A DNA stretch of 64,000 nucleotides from positions 186,001 to 250,000 of the forward strand of contig NZ_SDSD01000003.1 in NCBI RefSeq assembly GCF_004798965.1. Direction: 5' to 3'. Source of the stretch: Onishia niordana (lineage in GTDB: Bacteria > Pseudomonadota > Gammaproteobacteria > Pseudomonadales > Halomonadaceae). Position numbers and translations under genes: made by a program. The notes under the pieces are model-generated. The model was not told the origin of the DNA. It saw only the letters and a program-made list of their open reading frames with translations, and did not search any database. Shown piece after piece: positions 26,115-36,546 of this stretch (the stretch's first letter is position 1; each line of letters begins with the position of its first letter).

Positions 26115-29100
26115 CTAGGCCGCCTCGGTCTTTCGGTTGAGTCGGTCGAGCAGGCTTTCCACTTGCTGGAAGCGAGTCTCTTCATTTTCCATGTCGGCTT
26201 CGAAGCGCAGGGTGTCGGCGCCGTCGAGGCGGAAATGGACAGGATCTTTCTGGATCAGCGACACCAGTGTCATCGGGTCGACCGCGGTGCCGGTGCCAAA
26301 TACCACGCGACCGCGCTGTTCGCCGGCTTCCAGGCGCGTGATGCCGAGTTGTTCGGCCCGCTGACGCACGCGAGTCTGTCGCAGCAGGGTCTTCACGGGG
26401 GCGGGGAGTAGCCCAAAGCGGTCGATCATTTCTACCTGCAATTCCTTGAGGTCTGCCGCGTTCTCCGCGCTGGCGATGCGTTTGTACATCACCAGGCGCT
26501 GTTGCACGTCATGCAGGTAGTCATCGGGTATCAGCGCCGGCAGATTGAGCTTGATTTCCACGCCCTCGTCCAGTGGCGCTTCTATATTGGGCGTTTTACC
26601 GGCGCGAATGGCTTTGACGGCACGATCCAGCATCTGCATGTAGAGGCTGTAGCCGATGGTTTCTATCTGGCCACTTTGTTCATCGCCCAGCAGCTCGCCG
26701 GCCCCGCGAATCTCCATATCGTGACTGGCGAGGGTAAAGCCTGCCCCCAGGTCCTCGGCTTCGCTGATCGCTTCCAGGCGCTTGATCGCATCCTTGGTCA
26801 TATTACGCGGTGGCGGCGTCAGCAGATAGGCATAGGCCTGATGGTGGCTGCGCCCGACTCGGCCACGTAGTTGGTGTAACTGCGCCAGACCAAACTTGTC
26901 GGCCCGTTCGATGATGATGGTGTTGGCGCTGGGGACGTCGATACCTGTCTCGATGATCGTCGAGCACACCAGCACATTGAAGCGCTTGTGGTAAAAATCC
27001 GACATGATCCGCTCAAGGCTGCGTTCGGGCAGTTGGCCATGGGCCACGCCGACCCGCGCCTCGGGTACCAGTTCACGGACGTGCTCGGCGGTGGTTTCGA
27101 TGGTCTTGACCTCGTTATGCAGGACATAGACCTGGCCGCCGCGCAGGATCTCGCGCAGTATCGCTTCCTTGATCACCGGTTCGTTGCGCTGCTGCACAAA
27201 GGTTTTGACCGACAGGCGCTTGGCCGGTGGTGTCGCAATGATCGACAGATCGCGCATGCCACTCATGGCCATGTTGAGCGTGCGCGGTATTGGGGTGGCA
27301 GTCAGCGTGAGGATATCGACCTCAGCGCGCAGGTTCTTCAGGCGCTCCTTCTGGGAAACCCCGAAGCGATGTTCCTCGTCGATGATCAAGAGCCCCATGT
27401 TGGGCAGCTTCATGCTCTTGGACAGCAACTTGTGCGTTCCGATCACGATATCGGCGCGCCCGTCCTGAATGCGTTCCAGGGTCTTGTCCTGGCTCTTGCC
27501 ACCGGTGAAGCGGGAGATCAGCTCTATCTGAACGGCCGTATCGGCAAAGCGGTCGCGGAAATTGTCGTAATGCTGCTGAGCCAGCAAGGTGGTGGGCACC
27601 AGGACCACGACCTGTCGGCCGGCATTGACGGCCAGGAAGGCGGCGCGCATGGCCACTTCGGTCTTGCCGAAACCGACGTCGCCGCAGACCACCCGGTCCA
27701 TCGGTCGCGGTGCGGTCATGTCGCCGAGCACGGCGTCGATCGCAGCACGTTGATCCGGCGTCTCCTCGAAGGGGAAGCTTGCCGCAAAGCGGCCATACTC
27801 GGATTCCGGCAGATCGCAGGCAAAGCCTTCTCGGGCCTCGCGACGGGCATAGACATCAAGCAGCTCCGCCGCGGTGTCCCGCACCTTCTCGGCGGCTTTC
27901 TTCTTGGCCTTGTCCCATTGATCCGACCCGAGTTTATGCAGCGGGGCCAGTTCGTCGCTGGCACCGGCATAGCGGGAGATCAGGTGCAGGCTATCGACCG
28001 GCACATAGAGGCGGGCCTCGTTGGCATATTCGAGCGCCACGAATTCGGCCGCCTGACCGCCTGCCTCCAGCGTTTCTAGCCCCAGGTAGCGCCCGACACC
28101 ATGCGCATGGTGCACGACCGGTGCGCCGGGGCGCAGTTCAGAGAGATGGCGGATAGCCATTTCGCTGTCGTCGGTGGCCTTCTCGCGGCGACGGCTTTGA
28201 CGTACCACATCGCCGTAGAGCTCTGTCTCGGTAATGATCGCAAGCGCCGGCTCGTCGATGGCAAGGCCTTCATCCAGCGCCCCCTCGGTGATGGCCAGCT
28301 GGGAATCGCTATTGAGGAACGCAGCCCAGTCATCGACATGGGGCATGGTGAGCCCCAGAGGCGCCAGGGTCTCTTCCAGTGCTTCACGACGGCCGCGGGA
28401 TTCGGCGACGAACAGGGCGCGTGTCTCAGGCCCCGCCTCCAGATAGTGTGATAGGGCCGCTAGCGGTTGCTGGTTGCGGGCGTTGATGGCCACCGAAGGG
28501 GGCGGCTGTGTCTTGCTGATGCGCGCATGGGGATGATCGTCGGTGACCAGCTCGACACGCGGGGTGCGGTTGATCGCGGCAAAGATTTCTTCAACCGGCA
28601 AGAAGGCGCGATGAGGAGGCAGCAGCGGGCGCGTGGGGTCGACGCCCAAGTTCTCATATCGGCTGCGAATCGATGTCCAGTGGTGCTCGGCGGCCTCGAA
28701 GACGCCGGGCAGCAGGGCGACGCGTGCACCATCGACCATGTGATCGAAGAGGGTCGCCGTTTCTTCGAAAAACAGCGGCAGGTATTGCTCGAGGCCGGGC
28801 GAGGGAATCGCCTTAAGCGCATCGTTATAGAGCGGGCATTGACGCGGGTCGACGTCGAACAGTGTCTCGAAGCCTTCGCGAAAGCAGGCAATCGCTGACC
28901 GCGTTAGCGGGTACTCGTGTGCCGGCAGCAGTTCGACCGCTTCAACCTTATCCTCGCTGCGCTGGGTGTCGGGGTCGAAGTGGCGAAGGGTGTCGAGTTC
29001 GTTGTCGAACAGGTCCAGGCGAAGCGGTGATTCACTGCCCATCGGGAACAGGTCGATCAGGGCGCCACGCATGGCGTATTCACCGGGCTCATAGACGGTT

Positions 29101-29561
29101 TCCACCGCCCGATAGCCGGCCCGCGAGAGACTGTCACGAAAACCTTCGCGATCAATCGTCATCCCCACCTTGAGCGTCAATACCTGGCCGGCGATGTACT
29201 CGGTGGGCGGCAGGCGCTGCATCAGGGTATTGATGGGCACGATCACGATGCCCTCTTGGGCCTGCTGCAGGCTTCTTAGCGTGCGCAGCCGCGCCGATAC
29301 GATGTCCTGGTGGGGTGAAAAACTGTCATAGGGTAGTGTCTCCCAGTCGGGGAAGGGCAGAACCGATACCCGGGAAAAGAAGCGCAGACTGTCTTCCAGG
29401 CGCTGAGCACTTGCGGTGTCGGCAGTGATGATCATCAAGGGCGCATCATCGGCCAGCCTCGCCAGGGCAAGCGGTGTAGCGCTACCTTGCGGGGCCTGCC
29501 AGTAGAGCGTATCGCGCACTCCTTGAGGGCGAGGCGGGTCGAGCGGTGAAAAATGCGGCAT
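26115..29561 (-). CDS. mfd: Transcription-repair coupling factor Mfd
   Basis: A 1148-residue ATP-dependent translocase, exactly the E. coli length from the ATG at 29561 (MPHFSPLDPP). It has an N-terminal UvrB-like region, an RNA-polymerase interaction domain, and a RecG-like helicase core with Walker A GDVGFGKTEVAMRAAF and the DEEH box (LIIDEEHRFG), then motif VI-like QLRGRVGRSHHQAYAYL. It removes stalled RNA polymerase and recruits UvrA. A longer frame runs upstream to 29696 but lacks family similarity. The ldt gene follows closely. Confidence 0.96.
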   Translation of the reverse strand: MPHFSPLDPPRPQGVRDTLYWQAPQGSATPLALARLADDAPLMIITADTASAQRLEDSLRFFSRVSVLPFPDWETLPYDSFSPHQDIVSARLRTLRSLQQAQEGIVIVPINTLMQRLPPTEYIAGQVLTLKVGMTIDREGFRDSLSRAGYRAVETVYEPGEYAMRGALIDLFPMGSESPLRLDLFDNELDTLRHFDPDTQRSEDKVEAVELLPAHEYPLTRSAIACFREGFETLFDVDPRQCPLYNDALKAIPSPGLEQYLPLFFEETATLFDHMVDGARVALLPGVFEAAEHHWTSIRSRYENLGVDPTRPLLPPHRAFLPVEEIFAAINRTPRVELVTDDHPHARISKTQPPPSVAINARNQQPLAALSHYLEAGPETRALFVAESRGRREALEETLAPLGLTMPHVDDWAAFLNSDSQLAITEGALDEGLAIDEPALAIITETELYGDVVRQSRRREKATDDSEMAIRHLSELRPGAPVVHHAHGVGRYLGLETLEAGGQAAEFVALEYANEARLYVPVDSLHLISRYAGASDELAPLHKLGSDQWDKAKKKAAEKVRDTAAELLDVYARREAREGFACDLPESEYGRFAASFPFEETPDQRAAIDAVLGDMTAPRPMDRVVCGDVGFGKTEVAMRAAFLAVNAGRQVVVLVPTTLLAQQHYDNFRDRFADTAVQIELISRFTGGKSQDKTLERIQDGRADIVIGTHKLLSKSMKLPNMGLLIIDEEHRFGVSQKERLKNLRAEVDILTLTATPIPRTLNMAMSGMRDLSIIATPPAKRLSVKTFVQQRNEPVIKEAILREILRGGQVYVLHNEVKTIETTAEHVRELVPEARVGVAHGQLPERSLERIMSDFYHKRFNVLVCSTIIETGIDVPSANTIIIERADKFGLAQLHQLRGRVGRSHHQAYAYLLTPPPRNMTKDAIKRLEAISEAEDLGAGFTLASHDMEIRGAGELLGDEQSGQIETIGYSLYMQMLDRAVKAIRAGKTPNIEAPLDEGVEIKLNLPALIPDDYLHDVQQRLVMYKRIASAENAADLKELQVEMIDRFGLLPAPVKTLLRQTRVRQRAEQLGITRLEAGEQRGRVVFGTGTAVDPMTLVSLIQKDPVHFRLDGADTLRFEADMENEETRFQQVESLLDRLNRKTEAA

Positions 29562-29910
29562 GGTGTCGTCTTGATGGCAGCCAGGAAAAGGGATGGATAA
29601 GGCTCGCGGAGTGCGAACATAGGCGTCCACTCTAGCGGGCCGGGCGCGACTTCGGAAGGGGAGGCGGCCACCCGCCGATTTCGCGCTTGTAGTCAAATCG
29701 CCATTCCTGTAATTGCCTTACAGCGACTGCGACTAACCAGTCATTGCGGCTATCACCCCCGGCTCGGATAATGCCTACCACTTTTGTAGTGGTCTACCCG
29801 CCCACTATAGCCAACGACTAGCTGCGACGAGACGCCTGTCACTGATCGGTGATAGTGCGGTTTTGACGCCATGTTCATCGACGTATGATCATCGAAGAGA
29901 GAGGCCTTAC
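29562..29910. other. Intergenic region between mfd and gap (divergent promoters)
   Basis: About 350 bases without a gene. It holds the HexR-like site at 29708-29722, and a second weaker dyad GTAG-TGGT-CTAC near 29786-29797. A direct similarity, TGTAGTGRT, is shared with the operator candidate before pyk. Nothing else was recognised. Confidence 0.6.
29708..29722. promoter_or_regulatory. HexR-like palindrome upstream of gap
   Basis: TGTAATTGCCTTACA, a TGTAA-N5-TTACA dyad about 190 bases before the gap start. It is close to the gammaproteobacterial HexR consensus TGTAATTAAATTACA, and gap is a classic HexR target. No hexR gene is in the window, so this is sequence similarity plus context. Confidence 0.42.
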
Positions 29911-31374
29911 GTGAGTCAGCAGAAGCTCGAGACCGTGTTTGAGGAATGGCAAGACAACGAAGCCCTGGCCGAGGAGATGATTCCGCTGCTGGGCAAGCTG
30001 TATCGCCAGTACAACATCGTCCCCTCGCTGTTCGGGCGCTCCCTGGTCAACCAGTCCGTCATCCGCATTCTCAAGGACCATCGCTTTGTCAAGAAGGTCG
30101 AGGGGACCGAGCTCTCCGTGCGAGATACGTTCCCGCTGGTGAAGGCGATGGCCGAGCTGGACCTTGGCCCGGCACACGTGGATATCGGCAAGATGGCCGT
30201 GGCCTTCAAGCACAGCGACGCTGACGACGTGACGGCCTTTCTCAAGCAGGAGCTCGCCGACATCGTGGGCAAGCATTGCCAGAAGACGGGCAATGGCGAG
30301 CCCAAGGATATCGTGCTGTATGGCTTTGGTCGCATCGGTCGCATCCTGGCGCGCATCCTGGTCGAAAAGGCCGGCGGTGGGAACCTGCTGCGCCTGCGAG
30401 CCATCGTGGTGCGCGGACGCGGCGATTTGAGCAAGGATCTGGAAAAGCGCGCCAGTCTGCTGCGTCGTGACTCCGTGCATGGTCCCTTCTCGGGCACCAT
30501 CAGCGTCGACCACGACAATAGCGCCCTGATCGTTAATGGCAACTACATCAAGGTGATATACGCCAACTCGCCGAGCGAGGTCGATTACACCGCCTATGAC
30601 ATCGATAACGCCCTGGTGGTCGATAACACCGGCATGTGGCGCGACGAGGAAGGCCTCGGTCAGCATCTGGCGTGCAAGGGGGCGGCCAAGGTGCTGCTGA
30701 CCGCGCCAGGCAAGGGCGATGTCAAGAACGTGGTTTATGGCATCAACCACACCGATATTGCTCTCGGTGATCGCATCGTGTCGGCGGCGTCATGTACCAC
30801 GAATGCCATCGTGCCGGTCCTCAAGGCGCTCAATGACAAGTTCGGCATCGAGCACGGTCACGTCGAGACGGTCCATTCTTATACCAACGACCAGAACCTC
30901 ATCGACAACTACCATAACGGGGATCGTCGAGGTCGCAGTGCGCCCTTGAACATGGTGCTGACCGAAACCGGTGCCGCCAAGGCGGTTGCCAAGGCACTAC
31001 CGGAGCTCACCGGGAAGCTGACCGGCAACGCCATTCGTGTGCCGACGCCTAATGTCTCGATGGCGATTCTCAACCTGAATCTTCATCAAGAAGCCGATGT
31101 TGAGGCGCTCAACGACTATCTGCGTCGCATGGCGATCCATTCCCCCATGCAGAAGCAGATTGATTTCGTGGACTCCCCGGAAGTGGTCTCTTCTGACTTC
31201 GTGGGTAACCGCCATGCCGGTATCGTCGATGCCAAGGCGACCATTGCCGACGGCAAGAATGCGGTATTGTACGTGTGGTATGACAACGAGTTCGGCTACA
31301 GCTGCCAGGTCGTGCGTATCCTGCAGCATATGTCCAACGTGAGTTTCTTGACGTTCCCTGTTGATCGGGATTGA
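29911..31374 (+). CDS. gap: Glyceraldehyde-3-phosphate dehydrogenase, long form
   Basis: A 487-residue NAD-dependent dehydrogenase. The N-terminal 130 residues are an extra domain (VSQQKLETVFEEWQDNEALA) found in the long GAPDH of pseudomonads and relatives; the Rossmann core follows with GFGRIGRILARI, the catalytic Cys in SAASCTTNAIVPV and the C-terminal WYDNEFGYSCQVVRIL. I chose the GTG at 29911, which follows GAGAGAGG. It oxidises glyceraldehyde 3-phosphate. The direction (catabolic or gluconeogenic) of this long form is not obvious from sequence. It stands alone. Confidence 0.92.
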   Translation: MSQQKLETVFEEWQDNEALAEEMIPLLGKLYRQYNIVPSLFGRSLVNQSVIRILKDHRFVKKVEGTELSVRDTFPLVKAMAELDLGPAHVDIGKMAVAFKHSDADDVTAFLKQELADIVGKHCQKTGNGEPKDIVLYGFGRIGRILARILVEKAGGGNLLRLRAIVVRGRGDLSKDLEKRASLLRRDSVHGPFSGTISVDHDNSALIVNGNYIKVIYANSPSEVDYTAYDIDNALVVDNTGMWRDEEGLGQHLACKGAAKVLLTAPGKGDVKNVVYGINHTDIALGDRIVSAASCTTNAIVPVLKALNDKFGIEHGHVETVHSYTNDQNLIDNYHNGDRRGRSAPLNMVLTETGAAKAVAKALPELTGKLTGNAIRVPTPNVSMAILNLNLHQEADVEALNDYLRRMAIHSPMQKQIDFVDSPEVVSSDFVGNRHAGIVDAKATIADGKNAVLYVWYDNEFGYSCQVVRILQHMSNVSFLTFPVDRD

Positions 31375-31825
31375 ACCAGGCTCTTGGCCGAGCCACACGC
31401 AATCTCGTGGGGCGTTGCGACAGAGATGTTGACTGAAGGTTCTACGAGGTCGTAACGCAAGCGCGCGCCCAGGCCCCCAGCGCCTGGGCGTTTAATTCAT
31501 TATGGGCGCCTTTGACGCCATGCCAGCTGCTCCGAGTGCTGCTTAATCATCTGATTTATTTCGCATTATTCTCCCTCCTCGCGACACCTTAGTCGCTGCC
31601 CCGCGCCTGCATGCTACCCTTGGCCATGTGGCCTTTCTTTTCGCATGTCATTATAATGTCCGAGATTTTAGGGGCGGTCCGTGCATGGCGGGCCGAACTG
31701 ACAACCTTCTGATAAGAAAAGAATTCGAACACCGTGACCGTGACCCTTGGCCCCATTGAAGCTTGGGCAAGCGCGTCTTTCGAACCTCTTTCCTGACACA
31801 TCAGAGCCGATAACTGGGCGAGTCT
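31375..31825. other. Intergenic region between gap and nqrA
   Basis: About 450 bases. It begins with a terminator-like hairpin at 31466-31494 and contains a palindrome CATTATAATG (31649-31658) overlapping a possible TATAAT -10. This is the only plausible place for the nqr promoter. No gene is seen. Confidence 0.55.
31466..31494 (+). terminator. Probable terminator after gap
   Basis: Stem CGCCCAGGC / GCCTGGGCG with a 7-base loop, then TTTAATT. The T run is short, so termination may be leaky. Confidence 0.55.
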
Positions 31826-33178
31826 ATGATCGAAGTCAAACGAGGCCTGGATCTCCCCATCGCGGGGGCGCCCGAGCAGCGCATCGAGGATGCGCGCCCG
31901 GTTCGTCACGTGGCCATCCTGGGCACCGACTATGTTGGCATGAAGCCAACCATGGAGGTCCGGGAGGGGGATAGCGTCAAACTAGGCCAGCTGCTCTTCA
32001 CCGACAAGAAAATCGAAGGCGTGCGCTTTACCGCGCCGGCGGGCGGTGAGGTAGTAGCGATCAATCGCGGAGAGAAGCGCAAGCTGCTGTCGGTGGTGAT
32101 CAAGGTTGATGAACAGGCGGAAGATGCTGTCGAGTTTACCGCGCATGGTGCCGGCAAGATCGACAGCCTGGACCGTCAGGTGGTGGTCGACCAACTCGTC
32201 GAGTCGGGGCTGTGGACGGCGCTGCGTACGCGCCCGTTCTCGCGTACGCCGGCCCTCGATGCCGTGCCGGAGAATATCTTCGTCACGGCCGTCGATACGC
32301 ATCCACTGAGCCCTGATCCGGTCGATATCATCAATGAAGCACCTGAGGCCTTCGAGCATGGCCTCAAGGTGCTGTCACGTCTCACCGAAGGCAAGGTCTT
32401 TCTCTGCCAGGGTCCCGATGCAAAGCTGCCCGGCAGTGGTGTGGACAAAGTGCAGGTCGAGAGCTTTGGCGGACGTCATCCGGCGGGCCTCGTGGGCACG
32501 CATATCCATTACCTGTCGCCGGTGGCGCTGAATAAGCAGGTCTGGCACATCGGTTATCAGGATGTGATCGCGTTCGGCAGGATGTTTGCTGAGGGCAAGC
32601 TTGACGTCAGTCGTGTGATCGCCATCGGCGGGCCGCGGGCCGAGAACCCCCGTCTGCTGCGCACGCGTATCGGTGCGAGCACCGATGAACTGCTGGCTGG
32701 CGAAGTCATCTCTCCTGACGACACGCGGGTGATTTCAGGTTCAGTGTTCTCTGGCTCAACAGCCGAAGGGGGGCTGCGTTATGTCGGCCGCTTCCACAAC
32801 CAGTTGAGCTTGCTGGAAGAGGGTAACAAGCGTGCCTTCATGGGCTGGCTCTCGACCGGTGCGAATCGCCACTCGGTGATGGGTATCTATCTGTCGAAGA
32901 TCCTCGGGCTCAGCAAGTATTCGCCCGACACCTCTACCAATGGCTCAGAACGTGCCATGGTGCCGGTTGGCAACTACGAGACCGTCATGCCGCTGGATAT
33001 CCTGCCCACACAGCTCCTACGCTCGCTTATCGTCGGCGACATTGAAACTGCTATGGATTTGGGGTGTCTGGAGTTGGATGAAGAGGACCTGGCGCTGTGC
33101 ACCTATGTGTGTCCCGGCAAGTACGAATACGGTCCCATCCTGCGTGACAACCTCTCCACTATCGAGAAAGAGGCCTGA
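31826..33178 (+). CDS. nqrA: Na+-translocating NADH:quinone reductase subunit A
   Basis: A 450-residue cytoplasmic subunit of Na+-NQR. It starts [20 protein letters not shown] and contains the conserved [19 protein letters not shown] and [14 protein letters not shown]. It has no cofactor motif of its own and lies at the ubiquinone end of the complex. Its stop overlaps the nqrB start (ATGATG). The order nqrABCDEF is the normal one. The complex pumps Na+ out using NADH oxidation and quinone reduction, a natural choice for a halophile. Confidence 0.97.
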   Translation: MIEVKRGLDLPIAGAPEQRIEDARPVRHVAILGTDYVGMKPTMEVREGDSVKLGQLLFTDKKIEGVRFTAPAGGEVVAINRGEKRKLLSVVIKVDEQAEDAVEFTAHGAGKIDSLDRQVVVDQLVESGLWTALRTRPFSRTPALDAVPENIFVTAVDTHPLSPDPVDIINEAPEAFEHGLKVLSRLTEGKVFLCQGPDAKLPGSGVDKVQVESFGGRHPAGLVGTHIHYLSPVALNKQVWHIGYQDVIAFGRMFAEGKLDVSRVIAIGGPRAENPRLLRTRIGASTDELLAGEVISPDDTRVISGSVFSGSTAEGGLRYVGRFHNQLSLLEEGNKRAFMGWLSTGANRHSVMGIYLSKILGLSKYSPDTSTNGSERAMVPVGNYETVMPLDILPTQLLRSLIVGDIETAMDLGCLELDEEDLALCTYVCPGKYEYGPILRDNLSTIEKEA

Positions 33179-34404
33179 TGATGGGTATTCGACAGACTCT
33201 CGACAACATCGAGCCGCACTTTCACAAGGGTGGCAAATACGAGCAGTTCTATCCGCTCTTCGAAGCCGTCGACACAATCTTCTATGCGCCGGCAAGCGTC
33301 ACCAAGACCACGGCTCACGTACGTGATGGTGTCGATCTCAAGCGGATCATGATCACCGTATGGATGTGCACCTTCCCGGCGATGTTCTTCGGCATGTGGA
33401 ATGCTGGCTGGCAGGCCAATGCGGCCATCGCCGAGGGCTTTGCGTCCATGGGCGGCTGGCGCGAAGCGATCCTGATGTTGCTCGCTGGCGGCCATGATGC
33501 CGGCAGCGTCTGGTCCAACTTTGTACTGGGTGCGACCTACTTCCTGCCCATTTACCTGGTGACCTTCGTGGTCGGCGGCTTTTGGGAAGTGCTGTTTGCC
33601 ATCAAGCGTGGTCACGAGGTTAACGAAGGCTTCTTCGTCTCCTCGGTACTGTTCGCCCTGATTCTGCCGGCGACGATTCCGCTTTGGCAGGTGGCGCTAG
33701 GTATCACCTTCGGCATCGTGATCGGCAAGGAAATCTTCGGTGGTACCGGCAAGAACTTCCTGAACCCGGCACTCACCGGTCGTGCTTTCCTGTATTTCGC
33801 CTATCCAGCACAGATCTCCGGCGATAGCGTCTGGGTGGCGGCCGATGGCTATACCGGTGCCACGGCGCTTTCCACGGCTTATCAGAGCGGCATGTCAGCA
33901 CTGTCCAGCCAATTCAGCTGGATGGATGCCTTCCTTGGCTATATCCCGGGCTCCATCGGTGAGACGTCGACGCTGGCGATCCTGATTGGCGCCGCGGTGC
34001 TGCTGTGGACCCGAATCGCGTCCTGGCGAATCATGCTTGGCGTGTTCCTCGGCATGGTCGCGACCAGTTCACTGTTCAATGCCATCGGTTCTGACTCCAA
34101 CGCCATGTTTGCCATGCCGTGGTACTGGCACCTGGTGGTGGGCGGCTTCGCCTTCGGTATGGTGTTCATGGCGACCGACCCGGTGTCCGCTTCCATGACC
34201 AACAAGGGGCGTCTGGCCTTCGGCGCGCTGATCGGCGTGATGACCGTGCTGATCCGCGTGGTCAACCCGGCCTTCCCCGAGGGCATCATGCTGGCGATCC
34301 TGTTTGCCAACCTGTTCGCCCCGTTGATCGATCATTTCTTTGTGCAGGCCAACATCAAGCGCCGTCAGCAGCGTACCGGTGCCATGGCTGAGGAGAGTGC
34401 CTGA
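33178..34404 (+). CDS. nqrB: Na+-NQR subunit B
   Basis: A 408-residue membrane subunit with about ten hydrophobic segments. The covalent FMN site is seen in [12 protein letters not shown], where the Thr of the GAT triplet carries FMN through a phosphoester. It also holds riboflavin and is part of the Na+ path. Two ATGs, at 33178 and 33181, are both possible starts. Its stop overlaps the nqrC start (ATGG context, 34402-34404). Confidence 0.97.
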   Translation: MMGIRQTLDNIEPHFHKGGKYEQFYPLFEAVDTIFYAPASVTKTTAHVRDGVDLKRIMITVWMCTFPAMFFGMWNAGWQANAAIAEGFASMGGWREAILMLLAGGHDAGSVWSNFVLGATYFLPIYLVTFVVGGFWEVLFAIKRGHEVNEGFFVSSVLFALILPATIPLWQVALGITFGIVIGKEIFGGTGKNFLNPALTGRAFLYFAYPAQISGDSVWVAADGYTGATALSTAYQSGMSALSSQFSWMDAFLGYIPGSIGETSTLAILIGAAVLLWTRIASWRIMLGVFLGMVATSSLFNAIGSDSNAMFAMPWYWHLVVGGFAFGMVFMATDPVSASMTNKGRLAFGALIGVMTVLIRVVNPAFPEGIMLAILFANLFAPLIDHFFVQANIKRRQQRTGAMAEESA

Positions 34405-35180
34405 TGGCGAGTAACGACTCCATCAAGAAGACGCTGACTGTTGCCTTCGCGTTGTGCATCGTCTGCTCGGTAATCGTGTCTACCGCCGCGGTAGCCCTAC
34501 GTCCGCAGCAGCAGTTCAACCAGGAGGCCGACCGCAAGTCGAATATTCTCCAGGTAGCAGGCCTCTATGAAACGGGTGTGCCGATCACCGAACAGTTCGA
34601 GCAGGTGACAGCGCGTGCCGTCGATCTGCGCACGGGTGAGTACACCGATGAGGTGGACCCGGAGACCTACGATCAGTTCTCGGCCTCGCGTGATCCGGCT
34701 CAGTCCCGCACCTTGTCAGGTGAAAAGGATATCGCCGGCCTGTCGCGTCAGGAGAACTATTCCGTCGTCTACCTGGTTGGTGACCCGCAAGATCCTGACC
34801 AGATCATCGTGCCGGTGCGTGGCCAGGGCCTGTGGGGCCTGATGCGTGGCTATCTCGCCCTGCAGGGCGATGCCAACACCATCGAGGGCATCACCTTCTA
34901 CTCCCATTCCGAGACACCGGGTCTGGGCGGTGAAGTGGATAACCCGAAGTGGAAGGCTCAGTGGGAAGGAAAGCAGGTCTATCCCGATGGCGAAGTAGGC
35001 GAGGGTGGTCCTGAAATCGCCTTGGTCAAGGGCGGTGCCAGCGGTGCTACCGAAGTGGATGCCTTGTCGGGTGCGACGCTTACCAGCAAGGGCGTGACCA
35101 ACTTGGTGCAGTTCTGGCTGAGCGATGCCGGTTTCGGCAACTACCTCTCCAAGATCCGTGATTCATCGGAAGGAGCCTAA
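34404..35180 (+). CDS. nqrC: Na+-NQR subunit C
   Basis: A 258-residue subunit with one N-terminal membrane segment (LTVAFALCIVCSVIVSTAAVAL) and a periplasmic FMN-binding domain. The second covalent FMN threonine lies in SGATLTSKGV, close to the C terminus, as in other NqrC proteins. Attaching FMN needs ApbE (FMN transferase), which is not encoded in this window. The gene is coupled to nqrB and followed by nqrD after three bases. Confidence 0.97.
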   Translation: MASNDSIKKTLTVAFALCIVCSVIVSTAAVALRPQQQFNQEADRKSNILQVAGLYETGVPITEQFEQVTARAVDLRTGEYTDEVDPETYDQFSASRDPAQSRTLSGEKDIAGLSRQENYSVVYLVGDPQDPDQIIVPVRGQGLWGLMRGYLALQGDANTIEGITFYSHSETPGLGGEVDNPKWKAQWEGKQVYPDGEVGEGGPEIALVKGGASGATEVDALSGATLTSKGVTNLVQFWLSDAGFGNYLSKIRDSSEGA

Positions 35181-35183
35181 GAC

Positions 35184-35852
35184 ATGTCAGCCGCAACTCC
35201 TAAAGGCGTGCTGATCACGCCGATCTTCAAGAACAATCCGATCGCATTGCAGATCCTCGGTATCTGCTCGGCGCTGGCAGTGACCAGCAGCATGAGCGTA
35301 TCGCTGGTCATGTCGCTTGCGGTTATCGCGGTAACGGCGTTCTCCAACCTGTTCGTTTCGTTGATCCGCAAGCACATTCCGTCCTCGATCCGCATCATCG
35401 TGCAGATGACCATCATTGCCTCCTTGGTCATCGTGGTCGACCAGGTGCTCAAGGCCTATGCCTATGAGATGTCCAAGCAGTTGTCGGTTTTCGTTGGTCT
35501 GATCATCACCAACTGCATCGTGATGGGCCGTGCCGAAGCCTTTGCCATGCAGAATGGCCCGGTGCTTTCGTTCCTCGACGGCGTGGGTAATGGCCTGGGC
35601 TATGGCGTCATCCTGATGATCGTCGGCTTCTTCCGTGAACTGCTGGGCTCGGGCAGCGTATTTGGCATGACCGTGCTGACACCGGTTCAAGATGGTGGCT
35701 GGTACGTGACCAACGGTCTGATGCTGCTACCGCCGTCCGCGTTCTTCGTCATCGGCCTGTTCATCTGGGTGCTGCGCAGTGTGCAGCCGGAACAGATCGA
35801 AGAGAACGAGTTCAAGATGAAGGAAAACACCAAGCCGAAGGAGGCCGTGTAA
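35184..35852 (+). CDS. nqrD: Na+-NQR subunit D
   Basis: A 222-residue membrane subunit with six hydrophobic segments, homologous to RnfE. Motifs include [20 protein letters not shown] and [15 protein letters not shown]; a conserved Cys in NCIVMGRAE takes part in binding the membrane Fe-S site with NqrE. It begins three bases after nqrC (ribosome site GGAGCC) and is directly joined to nqrE. Confidence 0.97.
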   Translation: MSAATPKGVLITPIFKNNPIALQILGICSALAVTSSMSVSLVMSLAVIAVTAFSNLFVSLIRKHIPSSIRIIVQMTIIASLVIVVDQVLKAYAYEMSKQLSVFVGLIITNCIVMGRAEAFAMQNGPVLSFLDGVGNGLGYGVILMIVGFFRELLGSGSVFGMTVLTPVQDGGWYVTNGLMLLPPSAFFVIGLFIWVLRSVQPEQIEENEFKMKENTKPKEAV

Positions 35853-36473
35853 ATGCTCGAACATTATCTCAGCCTGTTTGTCGCGGCGGTTTTCGTCGAG
35901 AACATGGCCCTGGCCTTCTTCTTGGGCATGTGTACCTTTCTCGCCGTTTCAAAGAAGGTTTCTTCGGCGATTGGCTTGGGCGTTGCCGTCATCGCGGTAC
36001 TCGCCATCACCGTGCCGGTCAACAACCTGATCCTCACCTATCTGCTTGAGGAAGGGGCTCTGGCCTGGACCGGCATCAGTGGTGCAGAGAATATCGATCT
36101 GTCGTTCCTTGGGCTTCTAAGCTATATCGGCGTCATCGCCGCTCTGGTACAGATTCTCGAGATGTTCCTCGACAAGTTCGTGCCGTCACTCTATAACGCC
36201 CTCGGCGTATTCCTGCCGCTGATCACGGTGAACTGCGCGATCCTCGGTGGCACGCTGTTCATGGTCGAGCGTAACTACAACTTCGGTGAATCCGTCGTCT
36301 ACGGTGCCGGCGCCGGTATGGGCTGGGCACTGGCGATCGCGGCGTTGGCCGGGATTCGTGAGAAGCTCAAGTACAGTGATGTACCGGCGGGCCTGCAGGG
36401 TCTGGGCATCACCTTCATCACCGTGGGTCTGATGTCGCTTGGCTTCATGTCCTTCTCCGGCATCCAGCTCTGA
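35853..36473 (+). CDS. nqrE: Na+-NQR subunit E
   Basis: A 206-residue membrane subunit with six hydrophobic segments, homologous to RnfA and inverted relative to NqrD in the membrane. It has the conserved [18 protein letters not shown] and [10 protein letters not shown], the Cys residues that with NqrD bind an iron or Fe-S centre. The ATG abuts the nqrD stop, so they are co-translated. Confidence 0.97.
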   Translation: MLEHYLSLFVAAVFVENMALAFFLGMCTFLAVSKKVSSAIGLGVAVIAVLAITVPVNNLILTYLLEEGALAWTGISGAENIDLSFLGLLSYIGVIAALVQILEMFLDKFVPSLYNALGVFLPLITVNCAILGGTLFMVERNYNFGESVVYGAGAGMGWALAIAALAGIREKLKYSDVPAGLQGLGITFITVGLMSLGFMSFSGIQL

Positions 36474-36546
36474 GGGCTTGTTTGGCTAAAGGAAAGACCC
36501 CTTAGGCAACGGTATCTCAGGCAACGAACACCAATAGGAACCCGAC

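Noticed and set aside
26988..28079. A 363-residue plus-strand open frame inside mfd
   Set aside because: mfd is full length and motif-complete on the minus strand; the frame is a shadow.
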